A stretch of 64,000 nucleotides of DNA. It comes from Berberis thunbergii. Taxonomy: Eukaryota; Streptophyta; Magnoliopsida; Ranunculales; Berberidaceae. How positions within the stretch are numbered: position 1 is the first letter of the stretch; each line of letters opens with the position of its first letter. Shown here in pieces: positions 57,001 to 64,000 of this stretch. Made by a program: the position numbers and the translations under genes. The DNA lies in contig QNQO01001156.1 of the NCBI GenBank assembly GCA_003290165.1, positions 248,001-312,000 on the forward strand, read 5' to 3'. Below the pieces are notes generated by a model. The model did no database searches, was not told the origin of the DNA, and was given only the letters and a program-made list of their open reading frames with translations.

Positions 57001-60000
57001 CACCAACATCTTCCCAAACTTTCAATCCTGATCGTCTTTTATCTCAAACATCATTTTGATTTGTAAGATACTAGTGTATTTCCCGTGCCGTTGGCACGAT
57101 AGAAGGTGGGTCGTGGCAATAGGTCAAACTCGGTTAAAATTTTAAAGAATTAGAAAAAAAAACATTTTCAAACCGCAACATTTAAACCTCCACAAACCTT
57201 GATTTTACAAAATATGAAGTTCATGGTTTTTTCTTGAATGTGTCTTAACTCTTAATAATTAAAAAACTTAAAACGTGAAGTGTATTAGATTACAATTATT
57301 TTTTTTTGGAAAAATACATATGGCTTGAAATGCATATTTAAACCTTTAAGTGTTTGTATTAATGATTGGTTTTAAAAGTTTAAGCAACTATATTAGTGAT
57401 TATTTTCATTGGAAATATGTTCAAAAATGCATTTCAACCATACCAAGTTTACCAAAATCCGACAACTAAATAAATAGTTGTTAAGATTTTAATTTAAAAA
57501 CAAAATTTTTCTCTCTCCGCAACATATGTATTCCGCAATCGCTTACACATTTTTGTTCATTTCTTTGCCCTTCTACTGCAATTTATTTACAAAATTGTGT
57601 TTTAATATTGAAAATACTTACGACAAAAGTGCATTAGATTACAATTATTTTTTGAAAAGAAATGCATATTTAAAATTTCAAGCGTTTGTATTAATGATTA
57701 GTTTCTGTGAAAAAATATTCTAAAATGCAATTCAACCATGCCAAGTTTACTAAAATCCGACAACTAAGTAGATAGCTATGACTATTTATATTTTAAAAAA
57801 ACAAAATTTATCTTTCCACCATATACGTTTTCCACCAACTTTTTTACTTTTTTGTCCATTTTCTTTGCCTTTCTACTTGTAACTTCTTTACAAAAATGTC
57901 ATTGTTGATAATAAATCTCCACCACCAACATCTTCCCAAACTTTCAATCTTGATCGTCTTTTATCTCAAACATCATTTTGATTTGTAAGATACTAGTGTA
58001 TTTCCCGTGCCGTTGGCACGATAGAAGGTGGGTCGTGGCAATAGGTCAAACTCGGTTAAAATTTTAAAGAATTAGAAAAAAAAACATTTTCAAACCGCAA
58101 CATTTAAACCTCCACAAACCTTGATTTTACAAAATATGAAGTTCATGGTTTTTTCTTGAATGTGTCTTAACTCTTAATAATTAAAAAACTTAAAACGTGA
58201 AGTGTATTAGATTACAATTATTTTTTTTTGGAAAAATACATATGGCTTGAAATGCATATTTAAACCTTTAAGTGTTTGTATTAATGATTGGTTTTAAAAG
58301 TTTAAGCAACTATATTAGTGATTATTTTCATTGGAAATATGTTCAAAAATGCATTTCAACCATACCAAGTTTACCAAAATCCGACAACTAAATAAATAGT
58401 TGTTAAGATTTTAATTTAAAAACAAAATTTTTCTCTCTCCGCAACATATGTATTCCGCAATCGCTTACACATTTTTGTTCATTTCTTTGCCCTTCTACTG
58501 CAATTTATTTACAAAATTGTGTTTTAATATTGAAAATACTTACGACAAAAGTGCATTAGATTACAATTATTTTTTGAAAAGAAATGCATATTTAAAATTT
58601 CAAGCGTTTGTATTAATGATTAGTTTCTGTGAAAAAATATTCTAAAATGCAATTCAACCATGCCAAGTTTACTAAAATCCGACAACTAAGTAGATAGCTA
58701 TGACTATTTATATTTTAAAAAAACAAAATTTATCTTTCCACCATATACGTTTTCCACCAACTTTTTTACTTTTTTGTCCATTTTCTTTGCCTTTCTACTT
58801 GCAACTTCTTTACAAAAATGTCATTGTTGATAATAAATCTCCACCACCAACATCTTCCCAAACTTTCAATCCTGATCGTCTTTTATCTCAAACATCATTT
58901 TGATTTGTAAGATACTAGTGTATTTCCCGTGCCGTTGGCACGATAGAAGGTGGGTCGTGGCAATAGGTCAAACTCGGTTAAAATTTTAAAGAATTAGAAA
59001 AAAAACATTTTCAAACCGCAACATTTAAACCTCCACAAACCTTGATTTTACAAAATATGAAGTTCATGGTTTTTTCTTGAATGTGTCTTAACTCTTAATA
59101 ATTAAAAAACTTAAAACGTGAAGTGTATTAGATTACAATTATTTTTTTTTGGAAAAATACATATGGCTTGAAATGCATATTTAAACCTTTAAGTGTTTGT
59201 ATTAATGATTGGTTTTAAAAGTTTAAGCAACTATATTAGTGATTATTTTCATTGGAAATATGTTCAAAAATGCATTTCAACCATACCAAGTTTACCAAAA
59301 TCCGACAACTAAATAAATAGTTGTTAAGATTTTAATTTAAAAACAAAATTTTTCTCTCTCCGCAACATATGTATTCCGCAATCGCTTACACATTTTTGTT
59401 CATTTCTTTGCCCTTCTACTGCAATTTATTTACAAAATTGTGTTTTAATATTGAAAATACTTACGACAAAAGTGCATTAGATTACAATTATTTTTTGAAA
59501 AGAAATGCATATTTAAAAATTTCAAGCGTTTGTATTAATGATTAGTTTCTGTGAAAAAATATTCTAAAATGCAATTCAACCATGCCAAGTTTACTAAAAT
59601 CCGACAACTAAGTAGATAGCTATGACTATTTATATTTAAAAAAACAAAATTTATCTTTCCACCATATACGTTTTCCACCAACTTTTTTACTTTTTTGTCC
59701 ATTTTCTTTGCCTTTCTACTTGCAACTTCTTTACAAAAATGTCATTGTTGATAATAAATCTCCACCACCAACATCTTCCCAAACTTTCAATCCTGATCGT
59801 CTTTTATCTCAAACATCATTTTGATTTGTAAGATACTAGTGTATTTCCCGTGCCGTTGGCACGATAGAAGGTGGGTCGTGGCAATAGGTCAAACTCGGTT
59901 AAAATTTTAAAGAATTAGAAAAAAAAACATTTTCAAACCGCAACATTTAAACCTCCACAAACCTTGATTTTACAAAATATGAAGTTCATGGTTTTTTCTT

Positions 60001-61976
60001 GAATGTGTCTTAACTCTTAATAATTAAAAACTTAAAACGTGAAGTGTATTAGATTACAATTATTTTTTTTTGGAAAAATACATATGGCTTGAAATGCATA
60101 TTTAAACCTTTAAGTGTTTGTATTAATGATTGGTTTTAAAAGTTTAAGCAACTATATTAGTGATTATTTTCATTGGAAATATGTTCAAAAATGCATTTCA
60201 ACCATACCAAGTTTACCAAAATCCGACAACTAAATAAATAGTTGTTACGATTTTAATTTAAAAACAAAATTTTTCTCTCTCCGCAACATATGTATTCCGC
60301 AATCGCTTACACATTTTGTTCATTTCTTTGCCCTTCTACTGCAATTTATTTACAAAATTGTGTTTTAATATTGAAAATACTTACGGCAAAAGTGCATTAG
60401 ATTACAATTATTTTTTGAAAAGAAATGCATATTTAAAATTTCAAGCGTTTGTATTAATGATTAGTTTCTGTGAAAAAATATTCTAAAATGCAATTCAACC
60501 ATGCCAAGTTTACTAAAATCCGACAACTAAGTAGATATCTATGACTATTTATATTTTAAAAAAACAAAATTTATCTTTCCACCATATACGTTTTCCACCA
60601 ACTTTTTTACTTTTTTGTCCATTTTCTTTGCCTTTCTACTTGCAACTTCTTTACAAAAATGTCATTGTTGATAATAAATCTCCACCACCAAAATCTTCCC
60701 AAACTTTCAATCTTGATCGTCTTTTATCTCAAACATCATTTTGATTTGTAAGATACTAGTGTATTTCCCGTGCCGTTGGCACGATAGAAGGTGGGTCGTG
60801 GCAATAGGTCAAACTCGGTTAAAATTTTAAAGAATTAGAAAAAAAAACATTTTCAAACCGCAACATTTAAACCTCCACAAACCTTGATTTTACAAAATAT
60901 GAAGTTCATGGTTTTTTCTTGAATGTGTCTTAACTCTTAATAATTAAAAAACTTAAAACGTGAAGTGTATTAGATTACAATTATTTTTTTTTGGAAAAAT
61001 ACATATGGCTTGAAATGCATATTTAAACCTTTAAGTGTTTGTATTAATGATTGGTTTTAAAAGTTTAAGCAACTATATTAGTGATTATTTTCATTGGAAA
61101 TATGTTCAAAAATGCATTTCAACCATACCAAGTTTACCAAAATCCGACAACTAAATAAATAGTTGTTACGATTTTAATTTAAAAAAAAAATTTTCTCTCT
61201 CCGCAACATATGTATTCCACAAACTTTTACACATTTTTGTTCATTTCTTTGCCCTTCTACTTACAACTTATTTATAAAAATGTTAATATTGAAAATACTT
61301 GCAATGCGATGTGCATTAGATTACATTTATTTTTTTAAAAAGAAATTTATATTTAAAATTCTAAGCCTTTATATTATTGATTGGTTTCTTTGGAAATATA
61401 TTTCTAAATGCATTTCAACCAAACCATGTTTACTACGATCCGACAACTAAGTAGATGGCTAAGATGATTTAATTAAAAGAAACACTAAATATATATTTCT
61501 GCCACATATGCATTCCACCAATATTATTTTTTGTTTTAACTTTTTGTCCGTTTTCTTTGCCCTTCTACTTACAACTTATTTACAAAAAGTTCATTTTTCA
61601 AATTGTTTATCTTCAACTTTGGACATGGGTATTTTACAATTTAAAATTTATAAACTTGAAAATGCACACAATGGCCAATACTAAAAAAACTCAAGTTTAA
61701 ATTTATGTGTACAAATAAAAATAGATTTAGCAAAAAATAAAAATAAAATAATTTTTTTAAATAAATTAACTTATGCTTGAAAGATGAGAAATTGAAAGCG
61801 GGAGAGATGAAAGAGTGTAAGTTAGGGTCAAGAGAAATTGAAAGATGAGAACTTGAAAGAGTGTTAAAGATATTGGAATTTGAGAAATTGTGTAGGGTCG
61901 TTCGATCTTTATGTTGGGTAAATCTCAGCCGTTTTTTATCTTCCTCCAAAAACACCATTCTGATTTGTAATACAAA
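48069..61976 (-). repeat. Helitron-derived satellite array, unit about 921 bp
   Basis: CTAG junctions fall at 48785, 49708, 50626, 51545, 52467, 53386, 54307, 55228, 56149, 57071, 57993, 58915, 59836 and 60756: thirteen complete intervals of 918-923 bp. Units differ at about one to two percent, mostly by length of A or T runs and a few shared changes (AATCTTGATC or AATCCTGATC). Each unit reads as a whole small Helitron on the minus strand: 5' end TATCTTACAAATC, 3' hairpin and CTAG. The first (48069-48784) and last (60756-61976, 1221 bp) units are more diverged. Recurrent 65- and 67-codon frames are a by-product of the repetition. Confidence 0.92.
48785..48812 (-). other. Helitron 3' terminus in the first array unit
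   Basis: On the minus strand the hairpin CGTGCC-AAC-GGCACG (48812-48798) is followed nine bases later by CTAG (48788-48785), then directly by TATCTTACAAATC, the 5' end of the preceding unit. The same arrangement occurs in every unit. Confidence 0.85.
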
Positions 61977-62124
61977 CTATGGTATTCCCGATGTCGTTGG
62001 CACTATCATACGATGTTAAATATTTTCATCCGAGCTTATCTTTCGTAAAGCCTCTCAAGGCTTTTACGGTGTTGAAAAATCTCCCGGTGTGTCTTTGGAG
62101 ATTTTAGCTCAATATGATATCAAC
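61977..62124 (-). mobile_element. Helitron 3' end fragment at the right array edge
   Basis: At 61977 the minus strand has a decayed junction (CCATAG against TTTGTATTAC) with a hairpin AGTGCC-AACGACAT. The 140 bp to its right differ from the array unit. This marks the end of the satellite. Confidence 0.55.
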
Positions 62125-62858
62125 ACCTGGTATGTGGGCTTCAACTAAACCATAATTTAAAAAAAATATTAAAAAGTTTACCTAACGCTTCAACGTGAAA
62201 TTATAAATTTTTGTTAAATGAAACAAAAGTTGAAAATGAACATTTTTCGCTAATTGAGATCGTTGGGCAACTGTTCAACTTCTCAAATTTTAAAATCGCC
62301 ATTGTTTCTTAACATTTAATGAAGCACAACCACAGAATCCACCTAACTAGATGACAATAATGTGTTTGAAACATGTAACTTATAGATTTGAAATAGGAAA
62401 GATTTGTTGAGACTATTAGGCTAAAGGCATGAGAAAAGGAAAATAGAGAGTCGTGCAAGATGTGCAATGTTTGTAAAGTTGCATGGTAAACATATATGAA
62501 CTGTTTTACAGAGGGAATTAATTGATACACTTGTCCTCCATACGAAACTCAAAAAATATGAATAAGTGAGGAAAAAATTTAGCATGAGCCAATTTATTCA
62601 AATAATAATTAGATGTTAATATAAATGAAGTTTATCTAATAAATATAAATTGTCATTCAAGACATGTGTAACTAATCATACCCAAGGATGCATTTTTTTA
62701 ATATCCATAGCGGCATTGTCCCAACCACAAATATTGGGTGTTTTTGTAACGGTAGCTTAAACTAAATTAATCACAATTTTTTTTCCGGAATTTCGACAAT
62801 CTACCTTACTATAACATTACTCCACATGCTAAATGTTTGAGTCGGATAAATAAATAAA
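62125..62858. repeat. Duplicated segment, right copy (matches 11788-12534)
   Basis: Colinear with the left copy from ACCTGGTATGTGGGCTTC on, with scattered substitutions and small indels. No gene. Confidence 0.8.
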
Positions 62859-63114
62859 TCTCTGCTACAATTCAGGATGTTATTTTACTATTCATTGATG
62901 ACTGGGACAAACTTGAGGGTTGGAGATAAAAGTTGACTAGGCTTGAAAGTTGTAAAATGTGTTTAGGCTTGAGATTCAACTCTTATGATGACATGTATTT
63001 AAATATAAAACATGTAGAATGGAAAAGAAAATGAAAAAATTGTAAAATAAGTTGGTGGAATGCGCATGTGGCGGAGAGAGAATGTATTATTTTTCAAAAT
63101 AAAATTATCATAAT
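62859..63114 (+). mobile_element. Helitron 5' end fragment, right copy
   Basis: It starts TCTCTGCTACAATTCAGG after an A and is cut at 63115 by the LTR, exactly as 12535-12778 is cut at 12779. Confidence 0.75.
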
Positions 63115-64000
63115 TGATGATACACCAAAACGGTCACCTCCTTGAACCATACATTTGTCATAATGATCTCGAGAAATTACTGGGCCCAGTGTCAACCCAA
63201 CACTGATTCGACCCAAACGGTTCTAAGCATGCCCATTACAGTCCGCCAAACAAACCCAATCTCTTATAGCTTGCTAAGCCCACTCGTCTCAAAACTATCC
63301 TCAATACACGTAAGCTTTATTAAGACAAGTATCCGGAGGATTAGCTTCGGTCAGGCAATTACAATAGCTCTCCGCTTTCGACTAGGAAGCAAATACTAGA
63401 GTACATATCACACAGGGAAACATCCTCTTATGGATCACCCTCGATCAAGTAGGAAACTATCTCCTACGCATCTAGGAGCACAGGGATAACAAAGAACTTC
63501 TCTTCTACAACACAACTCCTAATTAGAGAAGGATCTCATGAAGAACTTCTTCCTAAACTATGCCATCGATGGCCTGGTCCAACCATGAATCTTGTACTAT
63601 AAATAGGAGATGAGGTTGGTAAGGTAAGGTACGCTATAAATTCCCTGTTTACAACATTACACCTTTCTTAGATCCCTGTCTAACTTTAGCATCGGAATGC
63701 CATCGGCCACCATAACGGTGGTCCGTGGCTTACGTGCGTTCTTCGTGCAAGTCAACAAGGCTCGGTCCCTTGACGGTGCTGGTAGTGCGCACACATCAAA
63801 CTACTGCTTCCAAGACAACTATGGCACCAACGAACCCCGAATCAGATCTAAGATCAGTTTTCATACGTTAGGCCTTTTTCGAAGATAATTATGCTACAAA
63901 TTCCTTGTTTACAACATTACACCTTCCTCTGATCCTTGTTTGACTTTAGCATCGGAGTGTCGTAGGCCACCACAATGGTGGTCCGTGGCTCACGTGCGTT
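63115..64000 (+). mobile_element. LTR, right copy, running off the window
   Basis: It begins TGATGATACACCAAAACGG. The CTATAAATA box is at 63598. The two-fold repeat of the ACAAATTCC...CTTTAGCATC block seen in 12779-13699 is present. By comparison with that LTR it should end about 50 bp beyond the window. Confidence 0.8.

Noticed and set aside
49241..60744. Recurring 65- and 67-codon open frames in the array, as a possible multigene family
   Set aside because: They recur only because the units are nearly identical. Several units lose the frame by single-base run-length changes (for example near 51106 and 60316), the peptides have no recognisable domain, and the DNA is a Helitron unit with no coding capacity.
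61641..61958. Minus-strand frame of about 105 codons at the array edge
   Set aside because: AT-rich, with a Phe/Ser/Asn-biased peptide, inside a diverged Helitron unit.
48069..61976. CRISPR-like or rDNA-like array
   Set aside because: The period is about 921 bp with no spacers, the genome is a plant nuclear genome, and no rRNA sequence is seen.
1..64000. tRNA, rRNA, snoRNA or microRNA genes
   Set aside because: No tRNA-like or rRNA-like sequence was recognised by eye; a covariance-model search would be needed to exclude small RNAs.

Overview
This is a nuclear genome segment of a flowering plant, most likely a eudicot. It is AT-rich with GT/AG introns, plant Tat-type Ty3 retroelements, Helitron, CACTA, hAT and MULE elements, and fragments of plant genes (PDR transporter, LOG, Psb27, GDSL, F-box). 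The species cannot be named from the sequence. Only one host gene looks intact: the first coding exon of an AP-1 complex mu subunit at the left edge, minus strand. Almost everything else is transposon-derived, and no complete active element was found.

Layout. 1-430: AP-1 mu exon 1 and its upstream region. 813-4150: a two-copy repeat, a hairpin pair and a decayed MuDR-type MULE. 4527-8367: diverged copies of a roughly 920-bp non-autonomous Helitron unit with smaller inserts. 8368-11787: a non-coding LTR element whose 3' LTR is cut off. 11788-13699: a segment that recurs at 62125-64000. 13700-22815: a decayed minus-strand Tat-type Ty3 element carrying a 1.86-kb solo LTR in its RT gene. 22816-23712: two abutting Helitrons. 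23773-33490: a small hAT-like element holding an 8.6-kb CACTA element, which itself carries fragments of at least five host genes, all on the minus strand. 33671-42829: a solo LTR and a rearranged second Ty3 element with an internal duplication. 42830-48063: a second, longer copy of the first LTR element. 48069-61976: a tandem array of about thirteen near-identical 921-bp Helitron units. 61977-64000: the repeated segment again.

The main result is architectural. The 5' LTR at 8368 and the 3' LTR ending at 48063 are flanked by the same 5-bp duplication (CTTAT). The satellite pieces outside them (201 and 716 bp) add up to one 917-bp unit. So nearly 40 kb now lies between the two LTRs of what looks like one insertion in one satellite unit. 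Inside, 9.75-13.65 kb and 42.83-64.0 kb are colinear copies at roughly 90 percent identity by eye, but the left copy lacks the 14-kb satellite array. The simplest reading is an old large tandem duplication with one breakpoint inside the retroelement, followed by loss of the array from the left copy.

The array is itself notable. Each unit carries a Helitron 3' hairpin and CTAG terminus directly against the next unit's 5' end, so it is a satellite made of head-to-tail Helitrons. All calls come from reading the sequence by eye, with no database search; identities and unit counts are estimates.
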